From positions 436,001 to 500,000 of the forward strand of contig CM049314.1 of assembly GCA_026874595.1 (NCBI GenBank): a DNA stretch of 64,000 nucleotides, read 5' to 3'. Shown here one piece after another: positions 49,831 to 62,351 of the stretch; the first letter of the stretch is position 1; each line of letters opens with the position of its first letter. A program made the position numbers and the translations under genes. The notes below the pieces were generated by a model. The model worked only from the letters and a program-made list of their open reading frames with translations. It had not been told where the DNA came from and did not search any database. This DNA is from Sipunculus nudus. Taxonomy: Eukaryota > Annelida > Sipuncula > Golfingiida > Sipunculidae.

Positions 49831-50785
49831 TATAGGCATTTCTTTGAATGGTCTCGTGTTCTCGTTTCACGAGAAACGGTGCGAGATATGACGAGCCTTT
49901 CTATTGAATGACTAAGAAGTAAACTAATGCTATCTAACGCCAAAAACCAGAGCGTTCTATCGCAAATATTGACAGAGACAGAAGCAGGAACACTCCGTAT
50001 TTCAGATTGTCAAGTTTTACCCCAAAATTTGGTAACCATGGTAACGGCAGCACAAGGCTAAATGTACGAAGGAATAAGGCAATGATCCTAATTTTAGATG
50101 CGACCAAAAAAATTGTTCTATGCTTAATATTTTTTTAGATATTGCGGAAAAATGATAAGTTGTAGTGTTTCCAGTACCACGCCCCCTGGTGGCTATTTCC
50201 GAAAAATGAAAAAACAAGTTCGAGATAATACAGAACAACAGAAAATATGTCACTTTCAGAACCTTAGCTGTAAAACTGCCACCTGTAAATCGTATTTAAT
50301 GAAATATCGAAAAGTCTCATTTGACGACAAATGGCACGAGATTTTGCGAGACTTACATTAATTTCGCACAGAGCATATTAAATGCTATACATTGCAAAAA
50401 ACTAGACCTCTCTAACTTGAATAATGAGAAATTTGGAGGGAAATTTTCGAATTTTCTGAATTTCCCCCCAAAATACGTTACCATGGTAACCATTGACCGG
50501 AAAAATTTGCCAGCACTTGGAAAGCTAACATAGTGAGGAATAAAATGAGCTACAGATTATGCGGATACGATTATTATTGACAAAGATATGAAGAAAGTAA
50601 AAATTTAAGGTTTTTTGGTGACCCTGACCTTGACCTTTGACCGATCATGACCAAAAACAATAGGCTCCGAGGAGAACCAATCTTACACCTAATGCATAAG
50701 TTTCAGAGCGATTGCTTAAAAACTGTGGCCTGTAGAGCGTGTACATACAGACAAATAAACAGACAGACAGACAGACAGACAAACT
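49831..50785. repeat. Truncated unit with type-2 cassette, copy B
   Basis: Counterpart of 40110-41064, with one base difference near 50388 (GCTATACATTG). CTCF-type motif 50180-50193. Confidence 0.93.
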
Positions 50786-50972
50786 AGACGACCTGAGGTC
50801 GAACGCTTGCCGGAAGTGACCGGAAATAAGACAGCGAAATAGATGGACAGTTACTAGGCAGACAGATAGGGAACATTTGGATCTGATCAAATGAAAAACC
50901 TCTATCATGGGGAAAACAGTAGCACATATGAATAAGGTCTTGCTGATTTTCAAAAGTCAAAGAGGAGTAGAC

Positions 50973-51004
<32 letters not shown>

Positions 51005-51728
51005 GGATAGAGAGACATTAATAGTGTTGTTATTAGTAGCCATCCTACACAGGATAATCCATTTTTGGACAGAAATAAAAATAAAGGAAGTCCAACTGAA
51101 TCCTTGGCAGTTCTCCTATTCTTGAGTGCTGGAAATAAGAAAAGCACTGAAAATGAAACTTGAAGAGTTGAACGTCCAGAATGCCGAAATGCAAGCGAAG
51201 CCGCGTTCGTGTTAGACAGAGACCCGACCTCTGGGTAAGGGAGACGTGACCTTTCATTCCTGGACAAATAGGTCGGCCTGAGGACATCTTCAAGTCTGAT
51301 GATGGCTTAAATTAGGGCTGTCCTTGAAGAAAAAAGGCAGTCGGTCAGCCTGCGTCCGGGAATTATAAAATTCCAAGAAGTCCTGCCCATCACGGATTAA
51401 CTGTAATGTCCCCTTGGTGTAGGTTATCTGTAATGTGAAATTTAATATATTTTAAAAATTGGAATCTTTGGTTAAAAAAGGAGAGACTTTTAAGGAGTCT
51501 GAAGTGGTAAGTAATAAGATAAAAAAATTTGAGGCCCTAGTTCCGTGGTGGGTTAGGACTTCATATATAAAAATATATTCTGGGATGAGAGAGGGGTGCT
51601 GTCAAATTTTTTGGCGCCTGCCGCACGTTTGTGAATAAAACGGTACACTTGACACGGGCGCGATGGAAATTTAAGAGGAAAGGTAGTAATCCCAAGCCGT
51701 AGTTGAGTTGTTTTGACCCCAGAGTTTG
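50786..51728. other. Block J' and unmatched DNA, copy B
   Basis: Counterpart of 41065-42007 with a single difference noticed (ACAGATAGGG near 50868). TATA-like TATATAAA at 51564-51571. No gene recognised. Confidence 0.75.
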
Positions 51729-53040
51729 CAGTCCTAGCTGAAATAGGCATGGGACGGGCTCTTTTTTAAACCCGGAACGCCAGAAGAGGCTGGAGATTGA
51801 ATGAAGGATTGGGCCATTTTTTTATCCGAAAAACCTGGGAATTGACAATTAAAAAAAATGACAGGGACCTTCTTAGCCCGTTCCAGCTCAGGGAACGGTC
51901 ATTAGAATATTGTCGGGAATCCATATTATCCTACCTGTGGGCTGGGACGGTCCAGAAAACCGCAATTATACGGGTATCCATAAAATTGTATGTCAATTTT
52001 TGTCATTAATAAATACATATACATCTATAACGCGGACAGCTGGAGAATTCGGGGAGAATTCATCATGATGATATTATTAAATGTGAGCAAAGGTACAATT
52101 TATGTTTTGTATCATATTCCCTTAAGAACCTGTAAATTTGATATCCTGCATGGTTTTGTTACGGTTTGCACAGTAAACTGTTGAAAAAATATATAGTGTT
52201 TAGCGTTTTCGTCTGATGTAAGATCGGTAGTCAATGTTAGCTGGTGATCCAGATTGGTGTTAGTGGCAGTCCCACATTGTTTGCGCTGGTTATTATTTCG
52301 GTAATTTAACAGTGAATAAATGTCTTTAGAGTAATATAGTGGTAGATTTTAAATGATTTTAACGTGTAATTAAAAGTATCATTGCATATAAAATCTCTCC
52401 GTGAATTGTCCGGGAATTCCCCGCGTTTACATATAAACGCATTTACCAGCCGTATGAAAGTTTTTGTCCGCTTTCATAATGTTTGCCGTGCCCCGGACAC
52501 AAATTTAAGACGAGATGGACTAAACCCCGCCCCTGTAGGATTGTTTGGACTCTGAAGAAACGAACCCTCGCAGGAAATGCGGTGGGACGGGCTCTTTCTT
52601 ATTCGATGAACGCTCGAAAAGAGTGGTGAATGATTGAAAAAATAGGGTCATTTTCACTGTCATCTTGAATAACGGAATAAATATTTTTTTTTAAATTCAT
52701 AGAGACTTGGTCATCCAATAACAGCAGAAAAAATGTTCTTTCAAATGTTGTGTGGTGTCCATTGTACACTCGCCCACCGCCGGGATCCAAAGAGAAGCCT
52801 GGATTTAACTGCAAAAAAAACACAAACCCCCCCCCCAAAAAAAAACAAAAACAAAAAAACTTTTATTCATTTTATTTTTATTTTTTATTACTGGATGTAA
52901 TTGAATATCATGGTTTATTTATAAAAAAATAAGATGCAATTCATTGGATGAAAAGAGATTTTATTAAATATATTGATACATGTTTATAACAGTTTGATAT
53001 TTTATTTTTTTTAATTTATAGACAGACAATTTGTTACCTC
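51729..53040. other. Unmatched AT-rich block, copy C
   Basis: Matches copies A and B; C run of 10. No gene recognised. Confidence 0.8.
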
Positions 53041-54895
53041 AAATCTGTACTCATGGTCCAACATGCATGTATTTGGTGTTCTTAGACCCATTTTAGGGTG
53101 TATATCCATGATAACAAGATAATTTTACCTTGTTCCCACCAGCAAACATTTCAAGCCCCCAGAAACCTGATTTCAGGCCAGTTTATGCTTATACACAGTC
53201 AAATAGGTTCTGGCCCCCCTCATCCCCACAAAACTCAACACACACTCCTGGTTTGGGTATCATTGCAATCCATTTACACCCACTGGCTGGCATCACCAAG
53301 CATTTGGCTCAACTCCCTCAGAAAAAAATTAGGGCCAGTTTGAATTTCCAAATCTGGACACAGTGAACATAGTGATATACAGAAAAAATCCATTTTTTCC
53401 CCTCAAATCTGTACTGATGGTCCCACAAACCTGGTTTTGGTGTCATTAGGCCCAGTTTAGGGTGTATATACAGGGAAACAAGATAATATTACCCTGTTCC
53501 CACAAACAAAAATTTCATGCCCCCAGAAACCTGATTTCAGGCCAGTTTATGCTTATACACAGTCAAATAGGTTCTGGCCCCCCTCATCCCCACAAAACTC
53601 AACACACACTCCTGGTTTGGGTATCATTGCAATCCATTTACACCCACTGGCTGGCATCACCAAGCATTTGGCTCAACTCCCTCAGAAAAAAATTAGGGCC
53701 AGTTTGAATTTCCAAATCTGGACACAGTGAACATAGTGATATACAGAGAAAATCCATTTTCCCCCCTCAAATCTGTACTGATGGTCCCACAAACCTGGTT
53801 TTGGTGTCATTAGACCCAGTTTAGGGTGTATATACAGGGAAACAAGATAATATTACCCTGTTCCCACAAACAAAAATTTCATGCCCCCAGAAACCTGATT
53901 TCAGGCCAGTTTATGCTTATACACAGTCAAATAGGTTCTGGCCCCCTTCATATCCACAAAACTCAACACACACTCCTGGTTTGGGTATCATTGCAATCCA
54001 TTTACACCCACTGGCTGGCATCACCAAGCATTTGGCTCAACTCCCTCAGAAAAAAAATTAGGGCCAGTTTGAATTTCCAAATCTGGACACAGTGAACATA
54101 GTGATATACAGGGAAAATCCATTTTTTTTTCCCTCAAATCTGTAATGATGGTCCCTAAAACATGGTTTAGGTGTCATTAGGCCCAATTCAAGGTGTATAT
54201 ACAGGGAAACAAGATAATATTACCCTGTTGACACAAACAAGAATTTCAAGCCCCCAGAAACCTGATTTCAGGCCAGTTTATGCTTATACACAGTCAGATA
54301 GGTTCTGGCCCCCCTCATCTCCACAAAACTCAACACACACACCTGGTTTGGTATCATTGCAATCCATTTACACCCACTGGCTGGTATCTCAAAGCATTTG
54401 GCTCAACTCCATCAGAAAAAAAATTAGGACCAGTTTGAATTTCCAAATCTGGACACAGTGAACATAGTGATATACAGATAAAATCCATTTTCCCCCCTCA
54501 AATCTGTACTGATGGTCCCACAAACCTGGTTTTGGTGTCATTAGGCCCAGTTTAGGGTGTATATACAGGGAAACAAGAAAATATTACCCTGTTCCCACAA
54601 ACAAAAATTTCATGCCCCCAGAAACCTGATTTCAGGCCAGTTTATGCTTATACACAGTCAAATAGGTTTTGGCCCCCTTCATCTCCACCAGACTCTTCAC
54701 AAACACCTGGCTTGGGTTTCATTGCAATCCATTCACACCCACTGGCTGGCATCTCCAAGCATATAGCTCAACTTCTTCAGAAAAAAATATAGACCACTTT
54801 AAAGTTTATCAAATCTGGTCATAGTGGTTTATGCAGAAATCAATTGTTCTGATCTCAAATCTGAAATAGTGGTCATAGAACATTGGTTGGTTCTT
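53041..54895. repeat. 365-bp satellite, copy C (five units)
   Basis: Unit starts 53098, 53463, 53826, 54193 and 54557. Here the first unit starts like A1 (GTGTATATCCATG) and continues like A2 or A3 (CCTGATTTCAGG), so the missing unit was removed at a different place than in copy B. Confidence 0.93.
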
Positions 54896-55381
54896 GTATG
54901 ATTTTATTCAATTTACAATCAATTTGCAGGAAAACCTGGCATTTTATTTTACTTCAATACACCAACAATAAACAATCTAAGGACAAGTGAACAGGCTACC
55001 ATACATATCTTAGGGAAAGGAAAACAGCAAAGGTTGTTTACATTGAGGACACATGGCAACCAGGTGGTTGGCGCTGGTCTGTGAAGCTTACGAAGCAGCA
55101 ATCAAAGGAAGACGATAACAACACAATAGAAGTCTTCTTCATGGGCCATCGCACACCCATAGAACACGGCTCCAACTGTCAAGTGTAATGCTCCTGCCGA
55201 CATTTACTATCACATACTGCCGCCACTTATGGTCACGGCAATAGGATGTACTTTTTTATTTGAAGAAAAAACGATCCCAGATTTGACGAAACTTACAATA
55301 TAAACATATTAATGTGACCGAGAGTGTTAGACGCTATCGAATGCTGAAAACTAAAGGTCTTCAGCATTAAAATAACAGAAT
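54896..55381. other. Spacer and decayed CpG block, copy C
   Basis: As in copies A and B; nothing additional. Confidence 0.7.
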
Positions 55382-56999
55382 TATAGGCGTATCTTTGAAT
55401 GGTCCCATGTTCTCGTTTGACAAGAAATGATGCGAGATATGACGAGATATTCAATTTTGTCACTTCAAACTAGTCAAGTGAATCTTGAACAATAGAAAAA
55501 TAAAATCTCTGGCATTCAAATGACAGAGATATAGACATTTGTTCGAATTCTCGAATATTCTCGTTTGGCGGGAGATGGTACGAGATGTGGCGAGATATAA
55601 GTTATTATCTTGTTAAGCTCCCAAAACGCAACAAAATGCTGAAAACTACTCCTCTTTAGCCGAAAAGGTGACCAAGTTATATGCATTTCTGTGAAATCTC
55701 GTAATTTCTCGTTTGACGGAAAACAGAGCGAGATTCTACGAGACTTGCAATTAACTGCATTAGTGGCAAGGGAATGCTACCTCATGCAGAAAACTAGACA
55801 CTTGTAGTATAAATATTAACAGAGATAGAAGCAAAAAAGTTATTATTTTCAGATTGCCAAGTTTTACCCCAAAATTTGGTTACCATGGTAACAGCAGCGC
55901 AAAGCTACATGTACGCAGGAATAAGCCGACGATCCTAGTTTCAGATAAGACAGTAAACATTGTGCCACGTTTAATATTTTTTTTTGGTATTGCAGAAAAA
56001 TGGTAAGTTGCAGTGTTTCCAGTACCACGCCCCCTGGTGGCTAATTTCAAAAAATGAAAAAACAAGTTCGAGATAATACAGAAAAACAGAAAATATGTCA
56101 CTTTTAGAACATTAGCTGTAAAACTGCCAACTCTAAATCGTTTTTAATGAAATCTCGAAAAGTCTCATTTGACGACAAATGGCACGAGATTTTGCGAGAC
56201 TCCCGTTAATTTTCCATAGAGCATATTAAATGCTACACAATGCAAAAAACTAGACCTCTCTAACTTAAAAAATGAAAAATTTTGAGTGAAATTTTCGAAT
56301 TTTCTGATTTTCCCCCAAAAATACGTTACGATGGTAACAATCGACCAGAAAAATTTGCTAGCACTTGGAAAGCTAACATTAAGAGGAATAAAATGAGCTA
56401 CAGATTATGCGGCTACGATTATTATTGACAAAGATATGAAGAAAGTAAAAATGTTAGTTTTTTTGGTGACCTTGACCTTGACCTTTGACCGATCATGACC
56501 AAAAACAATAGGCTCCGAGGAGAACCAATCTTACACTTAATGTATAAGTTTCAGAGCGATTGCTTAAAAACTGTGGCCTGTAGCGCGTGTACATACAGAC
56601 AAACAAACAGACAGACAAACAAACAAACAAACATACGCGGGTGACCAATATGCTTGCGAAAATCGAAGATTTCCGGCAAGCAACAAACAGACATCCGCGA
56701 CTGACCAACCAGCTTGCGAAAATCGAAGATTTCCGGCAAGCAATAAAGTTGTGACTGTGCTCCAACATGTATGATCATAGACGGGGCCCGGAGAGGCCGT
56801 CACGCACCGCTGCACACGCCGGCCGCCCACCGTAAGGACCCTGCCGCCACTTGCGGCGACGGCACGTGTCTTCGTGGTTTGGCGAAAAACGGCGCGAGAT
56901 TTGACGAGACTAACAATGTGACCCCTGAATGTGACTGCGAGTGTCAGCCGCTATCCGGCGCTGCAAACCATGTGTCTGTAGCGTGAAAAATGACAGAAT
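55382..56999. repeat. Oldest 1269-type unit, 1618 bp, copy C
   Basis: Counterpart of 35952-37569. CTCF-type motif 56028-56041. Confidence 0.92.
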
Positions 57000-57942
57000 T
57001 ATAGGCATTTCTTTGAATGGTCACGTGTTCTCGTTTCACGAGAAACGGTGCGAGATATGACGAGACTTGCGATTGAATGACTAAGAACTAGACGGATGCT
57101 GTCTAACGCCAAACACCAGACCTTTCTATCGCAAATATCAACAGAGATAGAAGCTGGAAAACTCCGAATTTTCAGATTGTCAAGTTTAACCCCAAAATTT
57201 GGTAACCATGGCAACGGCAGCACAAAGCAACATGTGCGAAGGGATAAGCCAATGTTCCTAGTTTCAGATACGACCAAAAAAATGGTGTCAGGTTTAATAT
57301 TTTTTGAGATATTGCAGAAAAATGATATGTTACAGTGTTTCATGTACCACGCCCCCTGGTGGCTATTTCCAAAAAATGAAAAATTGGTTTCGAGATATTT
57401 CTTAATGACACAAAATATGTCATTTTCAGAGTCATAGTTTGAAAAATGCGACCTGTAAGCCATGTTAAATGAAATCTCGAAAATTCTCGTTTGACGAGAG
57501 ATGGTGCGAGATTTTACGAGACTTTCACTTGTATAATAAAAAGCTTATTTAGTACTATCTGATGCAAAAAACTAGAACTCTCTAGCTTTAAAAATGACAA
57601 AGTTAGAAAAATTAGGCCTTTTATTTTCGAAAATCATGAGTTTTCCCCCAAAATGTGTAACCATAGAAACAGCAGATTTCAGCAACATATATATCAGAAG
57701 AAAGGCCTTGGAATGCCGATTAAAATGAGCCATGTTTGAAGTGGCTATGACAAATAGTAATGGAGATATGAAGAAAAGAGCACTTTAGGCACTTTTGATG
57801 GCCTTGACCTTGACCTTTGACCTATATTGCCCAAAAACAATAGGCTTCTTGCATTTTTGATTTTACACAAACTGTGAAAGTTTGAAAGCGATGGGATCAT
57901 AATTGCGACCTGTAGAGACTGGACAGACAAACAAACAAACAA
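57000..57942. repeat. Truncated 1269-type unit, copy C, ending in block J
   Basis: Follows 37570-38838 (private TTTAACC near 57186) up to the AAAC tract, then leaves for block J. CTCF-type motif 57350-57363. The downstream partner is the same as at 7353, but the upstream unit belongs to the 9.7-kb family, not to array I. Confidence 0.93.
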
Positions 57943-58150
57943 GATGACCAGAGGTCACGCGCTTGCCGGAAATGGAAATGATACAGACAGATAGACAGAG
58001 AGTGCATGTAGAAACAGTCATATGAATGAGCAACAATGGGGGGCAGCAGAAACGGATAATATGTTTATTTATGCATGCTGACCTTTAACAGCTGCATATC
58101 TTTCTAGTGTAAAAGGGACAAAGTTCAAAATTTTTTCATGAAATCCCGTT
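57943..58150. other. Block J (junction sequence, copy 2)
   Basis: Homologous to 7353-7560 with small differences (CAACAATGGGGGGCAG against CAACATTGTGGGGTCAG). No gene seen. Confidence 0.8.
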
Positions 58151-59219
58151 AATCTCGTTTGACAAGAAGCAGTGAGACGTTTTCAGGTTTGTCATGTCAA
58201 GCTGGCCAAATGATATGAAATGCCGAAAACTAGACCTGCCTAGCTATAAAAGCCGCTGAGTTATAAGTATTTGCATGAAATGTCGTGTTTTCTCGTTTGA
58301 CGGGAAATGGTGCGAGCTTTGGCGAGATTTCCAGTTTTGTCATGTCAGGTTTGTCAAATATTACAAAATGCCGGAAACTAGACCTGTCTAGCTTCAAAAG
58401 TAGCCGTGTCATCAGCATTTACGTGAAATCATGTTTTTTTCTCGCTTGACGAGATATAGTACGAGATTTGGCAAGACGAGCAGTTTTATTATGTCAAGAC
58501 GGCAAACGTTACGAAATGGCGAAAACTACATCCGTCTAGCTGTAAAAGTCGCCGAGTTATAAGCATTTCCGTGTACTCTCGTGTTTTCTCGTTTGACGAG
58601 TATGGTGCAGGATTTGGCCAGTCTTGTAGATTTGTCATATCAAACTCTCTAAATGTTATGAAATGGCGAAAACTACATCTGTCTAGCTGTAAAAGTCGCC
58701 GAGTTATTAGCATGTCTGTGAAATCTCCTTTTTTATCGTTTGACGAGATATGGTGCGAGATTTGGCCAGTCTTGCAGGTTTGTCATGTCAAGCCGTCCAA
58801 ATGTTAATGAATGCCATAAACTAGACCTGTCTAGCCGTGAAAGTCGACGACTTATATGCATTTCTGTGAAATCTCGTTTTTCCACATTTGACCAGATATA
58901 GTGCGAGATTTTGCCAAGTATCGCAGTTTTACTATGTCAAGTTGGCCAAATGTTACCAAATGCCAAAAACTAGACCTGAGTAGCTGTAAAAGTCGCCTAG
59001 TTATAAGCATTTCCATGATATCTCGTTTTTTTCTCGCTTGACGAGATATGGTGCGAGATTTGGCCTGATTTCTTTTCTGGCGTGTCAAGCTGGTCATATG
59101 TTATGAAATGCCGGAAACTAGACCTGTGTAGCTGTAAAAGTCGCCGAGTTATAAGCATTTCTGTGAAATCTCGTTTTTTCTCGTTTGACGATAAACCGAG
59201 CGAAATTTGACGAGACTTG
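58151..59219. repeat. 148-bp tandem monomers, interlude D2
   Basis: Dyad words at 58154, 58292, 58441, 58588, 58735, 58883, 59033 and 59180; steps 138, 149, 147, 147, 148, 150, 147. More diverged than D1: several dyads are decayed (ATCGTTTGACGAGA, CACATTTGACCAGA). Confidence 0.88.
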
Positions 59220-59820
59220 CAATTGAATGACATAGAACCAAGGGGAAGCAGCCTTATACAAAAAACTAGACCCTTGAAACATAAATATTAACCGAGATAG
59301 AAGCCAAAAACTGCATATTTTCAGATCGTCAAGTTTAACCCACAAATTTGGTAACCATGGTAACGGCAGCACAAAGCTACATGTGCGGAGGAATAAGCCA
59401 ATGTTCCTAGTTTAAGATACAACGATAAAAATTGTGCCATGTTTAAAATTATTTTAGATATTGCAGAAAAATGATATGTTACAGTGTTTCAGGTACCACG
59501 CCCCCTGGTGGCTATTTCCAAAAAATGAAAATCTGATTTCGAGATATTTATAAATAACACAAAATATATCAATTTCAAAGCCATTGTTAAAAAAATGCAA
59601 CCTGTAGGTCATATTTAATGAAATCTCGAAGACTCTCGTTTGACGAGAAATGGTGCGAGATTTGGCGAGATTTTCAGTTTTATCATGTCAAGCTGCCTAT
59701 AACGTACATAATGACCAAAACCAGACGTTTGTAGCTTATAAATTGACAAAGTTACAAAAAATGGTCGTGTTATTTCCAATTTCCATGATTTTTGCCCAAA
59801 AAATATAACCATGGTAACGG
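59220..59820. repeat. 1269-type unit fragment embedded in D2
   Basis: Corresponds to the front of a 1269-type unit (X-box at about 59351-59364, CTCF-type motif 59499-59512, then unit-like sequence to about 59815). It then returns directly to 148-bp monomers, which start in mid-monomer at the X-box-like site. This shows how monomers and larger units have been spliced together. Confidence 0.85.
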
Positions 59821-60215
59821 CACTTGCATATCTGTCGTGTCAAGCTGGTCTAGTGGAACTAAATGCCGAAAACCAGACGTGTCTAGCTGTAAAACTGGCC
59901 CAGTTATAAGCATTTCCGTGAAATCCCCTGTTTTCTCGTTTGACGAGATACGGTGCGAGATTTGGCCTGTCTTGCAGCTCTGTCGTGTCAAGCTTGTTTG
60001 GTGGAACGAAATGCCGAAAACCAGACCTGTCTAGCTGTAAAAGTCGCCGAGTTATAAGCATTTCCGCGAAGTCTCGTTTTTTCTCGATTGACGAGATATG
60101 GCGCGAGGTTTGGCGTGACTTTCAGTTCTGTCGTGTCAAGCTGATCATGTGGAACAAAATGCCGAAAACTAGATCTGCCTAGCTTAAAAACTGACAAAGT
60201 TACAAAAAAATGGTC
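59821..60215. repeat. 148-bp monomers, second block of D2
   Basis: Dyad words at 59935 and 60083 (148 bp apart). The last monomer is almost the same as 8522-8690 in D1, so this part of D1 and D2 is recently shared. Confidence 0.88.
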
Positions 60216-61010
60216 GTGTTATTTCCAATTTCCATGATTTTTGCCCAAAAAATGTAACCATGGTAACGGCAAATTTAAGTAAGCTACATATCAAAAGAAA
60301 GGACAAGTGATGACGAAAAAAATGAGCTATTGCAGAAGTGGATAAGCCTATTTATGGCGAAGTTATAGTGCAAAAACCGTTAACCACACCTGTCGTGTCC
60401 TTGACCCTTGACCTTGGAGCAATGTTGACCAAAAACAATAGGGTTCCAGGGTGTTCGGTTGTCAATCAACCCTGTAAGGGTCATGTCGATTGCTGCAAAA
60501 TTGTGGCCAGGAGAGCGCAGACAAACACACAAAAAAACAAAAAAACAAATAAACAGACAAATGGACATACGCAACTGACCAACCAACTTGCCGAAATCGA
60601 AGATTTCCGGCAAGCAAAAAACAAACAAATGGACATACGCAACTGACCAACCAACTTGCCGAAATCGAAGATTTCCGGCAAGCAACAAACAGACAAACAG
60701 ACATCCGCGACTGACCAACCAGCTTGCGAAAATCGAAGATTTCCGGCAAGCAATAAAGTATGGACTGTGCCTCCAACATGTATGATCATAGACAGGGCCC
60801 GGAGAGGCCGTCACGGACCGCTGCACACGCCGGCCGCCCACCGTAAGGACCCTGCCGCCACTTGCGGCGACGGCACGTGACTTCGTGGTTTGGTGAAACA
60901 CGGCGCGAGATTTGACGAGACTGACAATACGACCCCTGAATGTGACTGCGAGTGTCAGCCGCTATCCGGCGCTGCAAGCCATGTGTCTGTAGCGTGAAAA
61001 ATGACAGAAT
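60216..61010. repeat. Variant unit fragment with type-3 cassette and triple hairpin
   Basis: Homologous to 8701-9429 but with three hairpins at 60587-60614, 60655-60682 and 60723-60750 (68-bp steps). The first two have CTTGCCG arms and the third the CTTGCGA form. CpG block at about 60793-60895 with the E-box present. A 173-codon minus-strand frame (60380-60901) is repeat-derived. Confidence 0.88.
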
Positions 61011-62351
61011 TATAGGCATTTCTTTGAATGGTCACGTGTTCTCGTTTCACGAGAAACGGTGCGATATATGACGAGACTTGCGATTGAATGGCTCAGAACT
61101 GGAGGGATGCTGTCTAACGCCAAAAACCAGACCTTTCTATCGCAAATATCAACAGAGATAGAAGCTGGAAAACTCCGAATTTTCAGATTGTCAAGTTTTA
61201 CCCCAAAATTTGGTAACCATGGTAACGGCAGCACAAAGCAACATGTGCGAAGGGATAAGCCAATGTTCCTAGTTTCAGATACGACCAAAAAAATGGTGTC
61301 ACGTTTAATATTTTTTGAGATATTGCAGAAAAATGATATGTTACAGTGTTTCAGGTACCACGCCCCCTTGTGGCTTTTTCCAAAAAATGAAAAATTGGTT
61401 TCGAGATATTTCTAAATAACACAAAATATGTCATTTTCAAAGTCATAGTTTAAAAAATGCGACCTGTAAGCCATATTTAATGAAATCTCGAAAATTCTCG
61501 TTTGACGAGAAATGGTGCGAGATTTTACGAGACTTTCACTGGTATGATAAAAAGCTTATTTAGTACTATCTGATGCAAAAAACTAGAACTCTCTAGCTTT
61601 AAAAATGACAAAGTTAGAAAAAGTAGGCCTTTTATTTTCGAAAATCATGAGTTTTCCCCCAAAATGTGTAACCATAGAAACAGCAGATTTCAGCAACATA
61701 TATATCAGAAGAAAGGCCTTGGAATGCCGATTAAAATGAGCCATGTTTGAAGTGGCTATGACAAATAGTAATGGAGATATGAAGAAAAGAGCACTTTAGG
61801 AACTTTTGATGACCTTGACCTTGACCTTTGACCTATATTGCCCAAAAACAATAGGCTTCTTGCATTTTTGATTCTACACAAACTGTGAAAGTTTGAAAGC
61901 GATGGGATGAAAATTGCGACCTGTTGAGACTGGACAGACAAACAAACAAACAAACAAACAGACAAACAGACATCCGCGACTGACCAACCAGCTTGCGAAA
62001 ATCGAAGATTTCCGGCAAGCAACAAACAAACAGACAAACAGACATCCGCGACTGACCTACCAGCTTGCGAAAATCGAAGATTTCCGGCAAGCAATAAAGT
62101 CTGGACTGTGCCTCCAACATGTATGATCATAGATGGGGCCCGGAGAGGCCGTCACGCACCGCTGCACACGCCGGCCGCCCACCGTAGGGACCCTGCCGCC
62201 ACTTGCGGCGACGGCACGTGTCTTCGTGGTTTGGCGAAAAACGGCGCGAGATTTGACGAGACTAACAATGTGACCCCTGAATGTGACTGCGAGTGTCAGC
62301 CGCTATCCAGCGCTGCAAACCATGTGTCTGTAGCGTGAAAAATGACATAAT
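61011..62351. repeat. 1341-bp unit III-1 with mutated CTCF-type motif
   Basis: Two hairpins at 61992-62019 and 62064-62091 (72-bp step). At 61361-61374 the CTCF-type core has CCCCCTTGTGG in place of CCCCCTGGTGG, the only damaged copy in the window. Confidence 0.95.

Larger units (their letters stand above)
31913..57942. repeat. 9.7-kb higher-order tandem array (copies A, B, C)
   Basis: A = 31913-42007 (10095 bp), B = 42008-51728 (9721 bp), C = 51729-57942 (partial). Order within each: about 1.3 kb of otherwise unmatched DNA, 365-bp satellite, short spacer, four 1269-type units (two in C), then block J' plus about 0.9 kb more unmatched DNA. B and C differ at only a few bases, so the duplication is recent. 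A is longer by one 365-bp copy plus about ten homopolymer bases near the gap. Confidence 0.96.

Noticed and set aside
60587-60750. CRISPR-like look: 28-nt dyad repeats with 32-44-nt spacing
   Set aside because: The spacers are near-identical CAAACAGA-rich sequence, there are at most three repeats, there are no cas genes, and the context is a eukaryotic satellite.
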